NCBI GenBank assembly: GCA_023664345.1
Contig: JAMPFQ010000001.1
Location: 1-64,000 of the forward strand
Length of the DNA: 64,000 nt
Reading direction: 5' to 3'
DNA from: Lachnospiraceae bacterium
GTDB lineage: Bacteria; Bacillota; Clostridia; Lachnospirales; Lachnospiraceae
This document shows positions 32,423 through 41,016 of this stretch, piece after piece. The notes under the pieces were generated by a model. That model was not told where the DNA came from, did not search any database, and was given only the letters and a program-made list of their open reading frames with translations. How positions within the stretch are numbered: position 1 is the first letter of the stretch; the number at the start of each line of letters is the position of its first letter. The translations under genes were made by a program, and so were the position numbers.

Positions 32423-33688
32423 TCAGTGAAAGATTGTCCTGCCGCTGCAGATTGTCCTGACTACCCTGCCTTTTAACTCCCAGCCGGTGAAAGGGGTGTT
32501 GGAGGCTTTGGAGGCATATTCCTCCGGAATCCACCGGGCGGCGGTATCGATCAGGATCACATCGGCGGGGCCTCCCTCTTCCAGATAGCCCGCGTCCAGA
32601 TGATACATGGAAGCAGGATTGGCGCTCATCAGCCTAAGCAGCTGTTTCATGGTGAGATACCCGCCGTCCACCAGCTGCGTGATGCCCAGTGCCAAAGCGG
32701 TCTCCAGACCGATGATCCCGCTGGGCGCCTGAGTGATAGGTTTCTCCTTTTCCTCCGCAGTGTGGGGCGCATGATCCGTGGCAATGATATCAATAGTACC
32801 ATCCACCAGCCCCCGGATGATCTCCAGCCTGTCCTCCTCCTCCCTCAGGGGAGGATTCATCTTGGCAAGGGTTCCATACCGGATAGCGGCCTCCTCCGTG
32901 AGGGTAAAGTGATGGGGCGTTGCCTCCGCGTGAATGTTAGATCCCCTTTTTTTCGCCCGGCGGACCAATTCCACGCCCTCTTTCGTGCTGATATGCTGGA
33001 TATTGATACAGGCGCCCGTCTCCAGCGCCAGTTCCAGGTCTCTCTCGATCAGGCTGATCTCCGCTTCCCTGGGAGAACCGCCGATCCCGAAATATTCGCT
33101 TGCCTTTCCCCGGTTGATGCCGTTATCATCAATAAACTTCGGATCCTCCTCATGGAAGCTCACCGGCATGTCCAGCGCCGCCGCCTCTTTCATGGCGTTT
33201 CGGACGATCTCCTCCTCCAGCAGGGGAACGCCGTCGTCCGTAAATCCCACCGCGCCTGCTGCCGCCAGTTCTTCCATGGGGGTCAGTTCCCGTCCCTTCA
33301 TTCCCATGGTCACATTGGCGCAGGACAGCACATGGATCCCTGTCTCACGTCCCCTGTCCAGCACCTGACGCAGTACCTCCAGCCTGTCGATGGAGGGCTT
33401 CGTGTTCGCCATCATGACCACCGTGGTAAAACCGCCTTTTGCCGCCGCTGCGGCTCCGGTTGTGATATCTTCCTTTTGGGTGAATCCGGGTTCCCTGAAA
33501 TGCACATGAACATCCACCAGCCCCGGCGCTGCCAGAAGTCCCTCCGCGTCGATCACTTCGCATTTTTTATCCGGACAGGACAGTTTTTTCCCGATCTTCG
33601 CGATCCTGTCTCCATCGATCAGGATGTCATAATTCCCTTCCCTGCCAGACTTCGGGTCAATCATATATCCGTTCCTTATCAGCAGCAT
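32423..33688 (-). CDS. pyrC: Dihydroorotase
   Basis: 421 residues, class I type. PyrC closes carbamoyl-aspartate to dihydroorotate. Metal ligands are visible in LVDVHVHFREPG (His-x-His), and ATPHHFTL, NIQHIST and ATDHAPH supply further ligands and the catalytic Asp. The ATG at 33688 has GGGAGG upstream; the longer frame to 33796 runs through the preceding terminator. It is the first gene of the run pyrC, unknown, pyrK, pyrD. No PyrR-type attenuator was recognised in the short leader. Confidence 0.95.
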   Translation of the reverse strand: MLLIRNGYMIDPKSGREGNYDILIDGDRIAKIGKKLSCPDKKCEVIDAEGLLAAPGLVDVHVHFREPGFTQKEDITTGAAAAAKGGFTTVVMMANTKPSIDRLEVLRQVLDRGRETGIHVLSCANVTMGMKGRELTPMEELAAAGAVGFTDDGVPLLEEEIVRNAMKEAAALDMPVSFHEEDPKFIDDNGINRGKASEYFGIGGSPREAEISLIERDLELALETGACINIQHISTKEGVELVRRAKKRGSNIHAEATPHHFTLTEEAAIRYGTLAKMNPPLREEEDRLEIIRGLVDGTIDIIATDHAPHTAEEKEKPITQAPSGIIGLETALALGITQLVDGGYLTMKQLLRLMSANPASMYHLDAGYLEEGGPADVILIDTAARWIPEEYASKASNTPFTGWELKGRVVRTICSGRTIFH

Positions 33689-33743
33689 AGACGCCTCCCT
33701 GAAATCTTTTTTTGAGTGTATCACGTTTCCGGCCAAAAAGAAA

Positions 33744-33778
33744 GAAAAAAAAGGAATGCGGCGCATTGACCGCATTCC
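33744..33778 (-). terminator. Terminator of the PrcB-like lipoprotein gene
   Basis: GGAATGCGG/CCGCATTCC followed by a run of eight T on the minus strand. Confidence 0.92.
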
Positions 33779-33802
33779 CTGGCTGTTACTGTTCACGCAG
33801 AC

Positions 33803-34210
33803 CTATTCAAATATCACTGTCTGATCCAGATATTCCGTCTTGATGACAATGTAGGGATAAGTGGGTGTCGTATTGCTCTTGTCCGCACTCTCCGGCCCCA
33901 GCAGGCTTGTGCTGACATAGACCGCCGTATCCGTCAGATACAGTTCGTTCACGGCGATGCTGTAGCCTCCGGTGGACTGCTCGCCGTACCCGGTACAGAT
34001 ATAGAGATACTCCTTATCCGTATATGTAATCTGGAAAGGTTCTTTCTTTTTTTCCTCAATGATCGTCATTAATTCCTCCGGTATCTTCTCCTCGCTGAGT
34101 ACCGTAAAATCAAGATCCCGAAGCTTGATCCTTTCCTCGCTCAAAAAGGTACATCCCGAAAGCATGGCCACTGCCGCCACCGCTAAAAAACACAAGATAA
34201 TCCTTTTCAT
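33803..34210 (-). CDS. Lipoprotein with PrcB-like domain
   Basis: 135 residues with a lipoprotein signal, cysteine at residue 20 in AMLSGC. The mature part shows LRDLDFTVLSEEKIPEEL and then strands ending YPYIVIKTEYLDQTVIFE, resembling the protease-complex PrcB C-terminal domain family found in many clostridial lipoproteins. Probably attached to the outer membrane face. No protease gene is beside it. Single gene with its own terminator. Confidence 0.75.
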   Translation of the reverse strand: MKRIILCFLAVAAVAMLSGCTFLSEERIKLRDLDFTVLSEEKIPEELMTIIEEKKKEPFQITYTDKEYLYICTGYGEQSTGGYSIAVNELYLTDTAVYVSTSLLGPESADKSNTTPTYPYIVIKTEYLDQTVIFE

Positions 34211-34277
34211 ATTTTTGAAACCTTTTTCTGTTTTGCTCTATTCTATGTACATAAAATATATTTTATGATAAAATGTC

Positions 34278-34410
34278 CGCAAAGGGCAGAGTCAAATGCC
34301 CGAAGAAGCAGCTGCCGTGCTTGCACGAGCAGATGATTATTCGGGCACTTGACGAGCGAAGCGAACCCTGAACACCAACGGTGTTCAGGGTCTCTGCCCT
34401 GTAACTCACA
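34278..34410. repeat. Dispersed structured repeat R2, copy 1
   Basis: 133-bp element present in inverted orientation at 44681-44811. The outer stem GGGCAGAG/CTCTGCCC encloses two arms. One is closed by GTCAAATGCCCGAA/TTCGGGCACTTGAC and tipped by CGTGCTTGCACG. The other is the hairpin ACCCTGAACACC/GGTGTTCAGGGT. It fills most of the divergent spacer between the lipoprotein gene and plsC. Confidence 0.85.
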
Positions 34411-34463
34411 GGGATACCCTTTCCCCTGTAACCTGCAGCCCCTCCACAGAAAGGACCCCTCCC

Positions 34464-35204
34464 ATGATTCGTTTTATCCTGGTCGCGTTATATTTATTTG
34501 CATTCCTGATCCTGTCCATCCCCGTCCTGCTGGCGGAATGGATCCTGGGTAAGTTCAACCCCGCCGCAAAGGACAAAAGCTGTAAGGCGATCGTTGACTG
34601 GGGCTTCCGCTGCGTGACCTTTCTGGCCGGCGCCAATGTCATCGTCCGCGGGAAAGAAAACATTCCCACCGACACGGCGGTACTGTATGTGGGAAACCAC
34701 CGCAGCTATTTTGACGTGGTGCTGACCCTGAACCAATTTCCCCGTGTCACCGGCTATGTAGCCAAAGTGGAGATGCTGCGGTATCCCCTCCTGAATCTCT
34801 GGATGAAAAATATCCACTGTCTCTTCCTGGACCGCAGCGATATCAAAAAAGGCATGAAGACTATCCTGAAAGGGATCGAAGACGTGAAAAACGGCATTTC
34901 CCTGTGTATTTTCCCGGAGGGAACCCGCAACAAGACTCCCGATACCTTTCTTCCGTTTCATGACGGCAGCTTTAAGATTGCGGAAAAAGGCGGCGTCCCC
35001 GTAGTCCCCATGACCATCGTGAACTCCGCCAGCATATTTGAAGACCATATACCCAAGATGAAAAAAGCAGACGTTATCATCGAATTCCATAAACCAATTC
35101 TGATCGGCGAACTGGATAAGGCAACCAAAAAGAATATCGGAACCTACATAAGCGGCCTGATCCAAGAGCGGTATTTCGTTCTGAAAGAAGAATATCATTT
35201 ATAA
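34464..35204 (+). CDS. plsC: 1-acyl-sn-glycerol-3-phosphate acyltransferase
   Basis: 246 residues. PlsC makes phosphatidic acid from lysophosphatidic acid at the membrane. It has an N-terminal hydrophobic anchor, the catalytic NHRSYFD box (Asn-His-x(4)-Asp), the substrate-binding FPEGTRNK box and a VPMTIVNS box. AGAAAGGA lies before the ATG. It converges with the VanS-like gene, with two bases between the stops. Confidence 0.93.
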   Translation: MIRFILVALYLFAFLILSIPVLLAEWILGKFNPAAKDKSCKAIVDWGFRCVTFLAGANVIVRGKENIPTDTAVLYVGNHRSYFDVVLTLNQFPRVTGYVAKVEMLRYPLLNLWMKNIHCLFLDRSDIKKGMKTILKGIEDVKNGISLCIFPEGTRNKTPDTFLPFHDGSFKIAEKGGVPVVPMTIVNSASIFEDHIPKMKKADVIIEFHKPILIGELDKATKKNIGTYISGLIQERYFVLKEEYHL

Positions 35205-35206
35205 AC

Positions 35207-36295
35207 TTATCTGGGCAGCCTCACCACAAAGGTAGTCACCCTGTCCCGGCTGTCCGCGGCGATCGTCCCGCCATGGAGCGTCACGATCTCTTTGGCGATG
35301 GCAAGTCCCAGCCCGGCTCCCCCGGTGTTGGTGGCTCGGGCATCATCCAGCCGGAAAAACTTTTCAAAGATGGCATCCAGCCTTTGGGCAGGGATCGTCT
35401 TTCCATAATTGCAGAAACCGATCATGACACTTTCGTCATTTTCCTCTGCCAATATACTGATCTCCGTTCCGGCGTCGCTGTAGGCTATGGCATTTTTCAA
35501 GATATTGTTAAAGACTCTGGCCAGCTTCTCGCTGTCCCCGTAGACGGTGAGGTTATCTGCCACTTTCAGATCCACCGTATTTCCGTGTTCCCGCAGTATG
35601 GGATAAAATTCGTCCGCCATCTGCATCAGCATAAAAGTCAGATCGATATTTTCTTTCTCCAGGATGATCTGCTGCAGATTATATCTGGTGATCTCAAAAA
35701 ATTCATTAATCAGTTTCTCCAGGCGCAATGCCTTGTCCAGTGTAATATGGATATATTTCGCTTTCTGCTCTTCCGGCATGTCCGGCGCTTCCTCCAGCAG
35801 GCTCAGGTATCCCACCACCGAGGTCAGGGGCGTTTTCAGGTCATGGGCCAGATAGGTGATCAGGTCATTTTTCCTGGCAGCCTCCTGTTTCAACACCTGC
35901 TCGTGATGCTGCATCTCAGACTTGATCTCCGCCATCTGGGCAGAGATCTCGGCGTATTCCCTGGGAAACACTTCCGTCACTTCCCTGTCATGGTGCATAT
36001 AGCTGCCTATCATTTTCCCTGCCTCATGGATCACCTGCTTCTCCCGTCTGGTCGCATAGATCAGCAATATGACCCTGCCCGCCACCGCCGCCAGCAATAT
36101 AAACGCCAGCAGTCCCCTAAACAGGTACTCCTTTACCGTCCCCCAGCGGATACTCGCCGCGTTATATTGCCCGCCATAATATATGAACTTCCTGTCCAGC
36201 CAGTCCAGCAGGTATCCGTCCAGCATGGTGTCAAAAAATTCCCGGATCATAAAGCAGAGCAGGAACCCTCCCAATATGATCAGCGCCGTTCCCAT
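35207..36295 (-). CDS. Sensor histidine kinase, VanS-like
   Basis: 362 residues from the ATG at 36295; the frame is open to 36367 and a TTG at 36319 is possible, so the start is unsure. Two helices flank an outer loop of about 35 residues, then a HAMP-like linker, the H-box YLAHDLKTPLTSVVGYL, NILKNAIAYS, and GAGLGLAIAK. The domain order resembles VanS-type kinases. The partner regulator overlaps or abuts upstream. The gene lies downstream of murF and ddl in the same direction, suggesting a response to wall stress, but no vanHAX-type genes are present. Confidence 0.88.
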   Translation of the reverse strand: MGTALIILGGFLLCFMIREFFDTMLDGYLLDWLDRKFIYYGGQYNAASIRWGTVKEYLFRGLLAFILLAAVAGRVILLIYATRREKQVIHEAGKMIGSYMHHDREVTEVFPREYAEISAQMAEIKSEMQHHEQVLKQEAARKNDLITYLAHDLKTPLTSVVGYLSLLEEAPDMPEEQKAKYIHITLDKALRLEKLINEFFEITRYNLQQIILEKENIDLTFMLMQMADEFYPILREHGNTVDLKVADNLTVYGDSEKLARVFNNILKNAIAYSDAGTEISILAEENDESVMIGFCNYGKTIPAQRLDAIFEKFFRLDDARATNTGGAGLGLAIAKEIVTLHGGTIAADSRDRVTTFVVRLPR

Positions 36296-36308
36296 GATCC
36301 TCTTCAGT

Positions 36309-37004
36309 TTAGCCTTCAACCTTGTACCCGCACCCCCAGACCGTTTTGATATACCTGGGATCTTCAAAGGAATCTCCCATCTTTTCCCTCAGGTGCCTGA
36401 TATGCACTGTGATGGTATTATTGTTTTTCACATAATACTCATCATGCCAGATCAGGTAAAACAATTCCTCCGCACTGACCACCTGGCCCCTGCGCTGGCA
36501 GAGAATCCAGAGAATGGAAAATTCCGTGGGAGTCAGGTTCAGCGGCCTTTCGTTCAAAATACACTCATGGGTCTTATTGTTCAGCACAAGGCCTGATATG
36601 CTTATGACACTTTCGTCATTTTCCACCCCCGCATTATAGCGCTTATAGCGCCGCAGCTGGGCTTTTACCCTGGCCACCAGTTCCAGCGGCAGGAAAGGCT
36701 TCGTCATATAATCGTCCGCCCCCAAAGTCAGGCCGGTGATCTTGTCCAGTTCCTCCCCTTTCGCCGTCAGCATGATGACGGGATAGCAATGTTCCTCCCG
36801 GATCCGGGTGCACAGGTCAAAGCCGCTGATATCCGGCAGCATCACATCCAGGATCGCCATATCCAGCCGCTCTCTCGCGATCACGTTCAGGGCATCGCTG
36901 CCATTATAGCACAGGAACACTTCATATCCCTCGTTCCTAAGATACAGCGCCACCAGATCCGCGATCTCCTTTTCATCGTCTACGATCAGAATATTCTCAC
37001 TCAT
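36309..37004 (-). CDS. OmpR-family response regulator, VanR-like
   Basis: 231 residues: receiver domain with VDDEKEIA, phosphoacceptor Asp in MAILDVMLPDISGFD and LTAKGEE, followed by a winged-helix domain ending YIKTVWGCGYKVEG. The ATG at 37004 with GGGTGG upstream was chosen over the GTG at 37013. Forms a pair with the kinase that follows. It lies 74 bp past murF, so it may have its own promoter. Confidence 0.92.
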   Translation of the reverse strand: MSENILIVDDEKEIADLVALYLRNEGYEVFLCYNGSDALNVIARERLDMAILDVMLPDISGFDLCTRIREEHCYPVIMLTAKGEELDKITGLTLGADDYMTKPFLPLELVARVKAQLRRYKRYNAGVENDESVISISGLVLNNKTHECILNERPLNLTPTEFSILWILCQRRGQVVSAEELFYLIWHDEYYVKNNNTITVHIRHLREKMGDSFEDPRYIKTVWGCGYKVEG

Positions 37005-37078
37005 ACTTACCACCCTTTACGCTATTTTCCCACAGCCGGGCGGAAAAAGGATTAAGATTTTATAAAGGTTGATTTTTT

Positions 37079-38605
37079 TCAGTTGTCCAGGCTTTTAAAC
37101 AGTTCCACGATCTCCGTAAATTCCATGCCGTGCGAGGCCTTGATCAGTACGGTGCTCCCTTTCGGCACATACTTTGCCAGATCCGTTCTCAGTTCCTGGA
37201 GCAGATCCTGTTTGGCGGGAAAGTACATGACCTGCGCGGACGCCGCACTCATGGAGGCCGCCCGGTACATATATTCCGCCTCCCGGCCCACACAGCAGAT
37301 CCTGTCGATACCTGCGGAAGCGGCATAAGCGCCTGTCTCCTCATGGAGAGCGCGGGAGTCTTCCCCCAGTTCGAACATATCGCCGAGTATCGCCGTTTTC
37401 TCTGTGTCCGCCATGGCGAGCAGGTCGATGGCCGCTTTCATGGATGCGGGATTAGCGTTGTAGCAGTCGTCTATCAGGGTATACTCTTTCAGCCGGATCA
37501 GATTATTTCTGCCGTTTACGGGCCTGATCTTACGGATGCCCGCCCCGATCTGTTCCGGGGTAATCCCCAGCAGTCCCGCCACGCAGGCCGCAGCCGCGCT
37601 GTTCAGCACCATATGTCTGCCGGGCAGGGGCACATGCACTGTTATCTTTTCCTCTGTAAATGCGGCTGCTCCCGCTTCCGCAGACACTGTATCAGCCGCC
37701 TGCGCCGAAACGGGTACGCAGTCGCATTGGCCGCTTCCGTACTTTCTTATCGTCAGTTCCGCATCACTGCCCCACAGCCCATGGCTCACCACATTCCCTG
37801 CGGTCACTTCCTCCAGCGGATAATCGCCCCAGCCGAAAAAGTGCGGTCTCCTGCCCCTGATCTCCGTGAGCGTGGCCAGCTTGTCGTCCCCTCCGTACAG
37901 GCAGACCTGACCGTCCTCTGCCATATGATCGAATATTTCCGATTTGGCTTTCAGGATGCCGTCCCGGGTCTTTAGATTTTCCAGATGGCATTGCCCGATA
38001 TTTGTTATGACACATATGTCAGGTCTGGCCATCTTGCTCAGCCGATGCATTTCCCCGAAATCGCTGATCCCCATCTCCACCACCGCCGCCGTGTGCTCCC
38101 CGCGGATTCCAAGCAGCGTCAGGGGAACTCCGATTTCATTGTTATGATTGCCGTCCGTCTTTAACACATGATATTTTTCCGAAAGCACTCCGGCGATAAA
38201 TTCCTTGGTGCTGGTCTTGCCCACGCTCCCCGTGATCCCCACCACGGGGATGGAAAACTTCCTCCTGTAGGCTTCCGCTATGTCTTTCAGGGCCTGCAGG
38301 GTATCCTCCACCAACAGATAGCTGCCCCATTCCTCCGAAAGAACGCCCGTCTCAGCCTCCACCTGCTCTGGGGTCTTCTGTGTGACCGCAAGGGCGGCGC
38401 CCTTTTCAAATACGGAAGCGATAAACCTGTGTCCATCCACCCGCTCTCCGATGGTGGCGAGAAAGACGCCTCCCTCCGTCACCAGTCTGGAATCTATGGC
38501 CACAGAGCTGACGCACGTGTCAGTTTGTGCCCCTTTCTGCAATACCAACTGACCGCCAGCGGATGCGGCGATCTCTCCCAATGTAAGATCCATCACCTCT
38601 GTCAT
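37079..38605 (-). CDS. murF: UDP-N-acetylmuramoyl-tripeptide--D-alanyl-D-alanine ligase
   Basis: 508 residues. MurF adds the D-Ala-D-Ala dipeptide made by Ddl to the UDP-MurNAc tripeptide. It shows the ATP loop GITGSVGKTSTKEF (about 123-136), DGNHNNEIGVP, MGISDFGEMH and DDCYNANPASM. It is longer than the usual 450-460 residues because of an Ala-rich insert near residues 287-318 between the central domain strands. The start overlaps the ddl stop by 4 bp, so the two functionally linked enzymes are translationally coupled. Confidence 0.95.
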   Translation of the reverse strand: MTEVMDLTLGEIAASAGGQLVLQKGAQTDTCVSSVAIDSRLVTEGGVFLATIGERVDGHRFIASVFEKGAALAVTQKTPEQVEAETGVLSEEWGSYLLVEDTLQALKDIAEAYRRKFSIPVVGITGSVGKTSTKEFIAGVLSEKYHVLKTDGNHNNEIGVPLTLLGIRGEHTAAVVEMGISDFGEMHRLSKMARPDICVITNIGQCHLENLKTRDGILKAKSEIFDHMAEDGQVCLYGGDDKLATLTEIRGRRPHFFGWGDYPLEEVTAGNVVSHGLWGSDAELTIRKYGSGQCDCVPVSAQAADTVSAEAGAAAFTEEKITVHVPLPGRHMVLNSAAAACVAGLLGITPEQIGAGIRKIRPVNGRNNLIRLKEYTLIDDCYNANPASMKAAIDLLAMADTEKTAILGDMFELGEDSRALHEETGAYAASAGIDRICCVGREAEYMYRAASMSAASAQVMYFPAKQDLLQELRTDLAKYVPKGSTVLIKASHGMEFTEIVELFKSLDN

Positions 38606-39627
38606 CGCTTCACCGCACTTTCCAATATCTTTTCACACAGATCCTCAAAGCTGATCCCCACCGCCGCGGCTTCCTGGGGAAAAAGAGAGATGGGCGTCAT
38701 TCCCGGCAGAGTGTTTGCCTCCAGGCAATAGACCTCACCTGCAGCACTCATCCTGAAATCCATCCTGGCATAACTTTTCAGCCGCAGCGCCTGAAATACC
38801 CGTTCCGCGATCCGCTGCATCCTGGCCGCCTGCTCCTCCGCAATCTGGGCGGGACAGGTCTCCACCGTGCTGCCTGCCTGATACTTATTCTTATAATCGT
38901 AGAAACCGGCTTTGGGCGCGATCTCAATGACCGGCAGCGCCGTGCCCTCCATGACGCCCACGGAAAATTCCCTTCCCTCTATGTACTGCTCTATGATCAC
39001 CTCATCATCGTAACGGAACGCTTCCTCCTTTGCCGCCAGATACTCCGCATCATCCCGGGCAATGCACACCCCCACGCTGGAGCCTCCGCAGCACGCCTTG
39101 ACCATGCAGGGATAGGGTACTTTCTCCGATTCCTGCTCTCCCTTTTTCAACCGGATCCCTGCAGGCGTGGGGATATGGTAAGTCTGGAACAGATCCTTTG
39201 TGATCCCCTTGTCCATGGCCATGGCCGCGCTGACAAAATCCGTTCCCGTATAAGGAACTCCCAGCAGTTCCAGACAGGCCTGCACCTTGCCGTCCTCCCC
39301 GTTGGCGCCATGAAGGGCCATAAAGACCGCATCGGCGCTCTGGCAGAGATCTAACACATGAGGGCCGAAAAAGCTTTTTCCTCCGTCTTTCCTGAGCGCC
39401 CTGACCGCCTCCAGGTCGGGATCCTGCTCCCCTATAACTCCCACCTGCGCCGCCCAGTCCGTGTCCCTCTCAAAGATACCGTCCGTATCCCCCTCATACC
39501 CCAGGTATACATCCAAAAGCACTGCCTGATGCCCTTTCGCCTTAAGAGCCTTGTAGATCCTGCTCCCGGAGCTTAAGGACACATCCCGCTCCGTGCTGGT
39601 ACCTCCTGCTAACACTATAATCTTCAT
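38602..39627 (-). CDS. ddl: D-alanine--D-alanine ligase
   Basis: 341 residues, ATP-grasp fold. It shows LAGGTSTERDVSLSSG, the substrate loop KACCGGSSVGV, the omega loop FYDYKNKYQAGS and LEANTLPGMT. The tyrosine of the omega loop is the residue found in true D-Ala-D-Ala ligases; VanA-type D-lactate ligases differ there. So this is a vancomycin-sensitive type enzyme. The ATG at 39627 fits the family N-terminus (MKIIVLAGG). It is directly upstream of murF. Confidence 0.93.
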   Translation of the reverse strand: MKIIVLAGGTSTERDVSLSSGSRIYKALKAKGHQAVLLDVYLGYEGDTDGIFERDTDWAAQVGVIGEQDPDLEAVRALRKDGGKSFFGPHVLDLCQSADAVFMALHGANGEDGKVQACLELLGVPYTGTDFVSAAMAMDKGITKDLFQTYHIPTPAGIRLKKGEQESEKVPYPCMVKACCGGSSVGVCIARDDAEYLAAKEEAFRYDDEVIIEQYIEGREFSVGVMEGTALPVIEIAPKAGFYDYKNKYQAGSTVETCPAQIAEEQAARMQRIAERVFQALRLKSYARMDFRMSAAGEVYCLEANTLPGMTPISLFPQEAAAVGISFEDLCEKILESAVKR

Positions 39628-39654
39628 TCTGATCCACATACCTTTCCGTTTTTA

Positions 39655-40923
39655 TTATTCTTCCATATGCCATTCTGCCAGCTGGGCAAAAAGAAGCATA
39701 TAACTGCTTCTGTCACCTTCCTCGGGATAAAAGCAGACTGACTCCGCGTTCTGTCCCATAAGGTAATGCAGAAATTCTTCCGTGATCTGTGTATATTGAT
39801 AACTATTCAGCACATAGTTGGCACATGACAGTTCCACCGCACTCTTTAACAGATCATTCGCCCCGTTATTCCGCGCCGTCACCGGATGGATCATATCTTC
39901 GTACCTGTTGGATATCTCTTCTCCCCTGGTCGTGAGGCTGTTCATGAACAGAGCGCACAGTTCCACATCTACCTTTTGCCTGGTGGCCATATATGTCATG
40001 GCGCCGCACAGATAACTTGCCTCCTCCAGGTAACTTCCATTGTTCTCAAAAAAACTCTTATAATCGACGATCTGATTTCTATAAGTATACAGGCCCGTAG
40101 CCCGATACAATTCCGTCAGGGCGAAAAAGGCATCCGCATCCCTACCGGGAACCGTATGTTCCTGTCCAAACACGGTGGAGGCTCTCCGCAGACAGTCCGT
40201 GGCATAGGACTGGTCAAACTTCTGGTAATTGTAGCTGAATTTTGCCAGAAACGCCGCGTAAAGGACTCCGTCCCCGGCGTCCGGTCCCGAATCCTCCATA
40301 TAGGATATCCAGGACTGCAGTTCTTTCAGCACATCCGGAACCTGATCCCTGTTCTCGTCCGGAAAAACCTCACTGTACCACTCATAAGCCACCAGAAGCG
40401 CCATTGCTTCCGATGTGGACAGGGAATGGTCGCTACAGGCCTCCGTCAGGATATCATAAGTCTCCCGGAACAGATCCTCGTACATGGATGCCTGAATACC
40501 GAACCGATAAGACTGCCCTATCATATCACACTCCAGATAATAAACACCCGGCCTGTCATACTCGTCAAAGCAGGCTGCGCCCGTATAGATTCCCAGTTCC
40601 TTATGGTATGTAACCTTATCCAGCAGCCCGCTGTAGACCTCTTCGCCGGTCTCCGCGTCCATCAGCCGGAACGTCTCCGGCAGTTCGCGGCCTTTGACCG
40701 CCGCCCGTTTCTCACATCCCGCCGCATATCCTCTGCTGTCCACCAGAACATTGGGCATGATGGAGGGAACGGAATAATCCACGATCGGCGTGCTTTCCAT
40801 TCCCTCCACCGCCAGGTGGAGACTGCCTCCGTTATCCTGTTCTGCCTGTATGCTGCAGCCGCCAAGCAGAGCCGCGAACATGCCCGCCCACACTGCCATG
40901 ATGCGCTTTTTATATTGCTTCAA
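39655..40923 (-). CDS. GH9-like lipoprotein, probably degenerate
   Basis: 422 residues with a lipoprotein signal (Cys23 in LLGGC). An immunoglobulin-like domain of the cellulase N-terminal type (about 45-145, with VDSRGYAAGCEKRAAV and GVYYLECD) is followed by a helical domain like the six-hairpin barrel of glycoside hydrolase family 9. A DAGD sequence near residue 215 recalls the GH9 catalytic aspartates. The C-terminal VTARNNGAND segment only loosely resembles the family's His/Asp/Glu region, so activity is doubtful. Translation starts at TTG (40923) with GGAGG 6 bases upstream. Confidence 0.65.
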   Translation of the reverse strand: MKQYKKRIMAVWAGMFAALLGGCSIQAEQDNGGSLHLAVEGMESTPIVDYSVPSIMPNVLVDSRGYAAGCEKRAAVKGRELPETFRLMDAETGEEVYSGLLDKVTYHKELGIYTGAACFDEYDRPGVYYLECDMIGQSYRFGIQASMYEDLFRETYDILTEACSDHSLSTSEAMALLVAYEWYSEVFPDENRDQVPDVLKELQSWISYMEDSGPDAGDGVLYAAFLAKFSYNYQKFDQSYATDCLRRASTVFGQEHTVPGRDADAFFALTELYRATGLYTYRNQIVDYKSFFENNGSYLEEASYLCGAMTYMATRQKVDVELCALFMNSLTTRGEEISNRYEDMIHPVTARNNGANDLLKSAVELSCANYVLNSYQYTQITEEFLHYLMGQNAESVCFYPEEGDRSSYMLLFAQLAEWHMEE

Positions 40924-41016
40924 GATATTCCTCCGATCATCTGTACGATCCCATGACTGTGCAACTACTATCCTAAAATATCACTTCCATTTTAACACGA
41001 ATCCACCATAAAGCAA

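Noticed and set aside
35207..39627. Vancomycin-resistance cluster
   Set aside because: VanRS-like genes and a ligase are present, but there is no vanH, vanX or vanY, and the ligase keeps the D-Ala-D-Ala omega-loop tyrosine.
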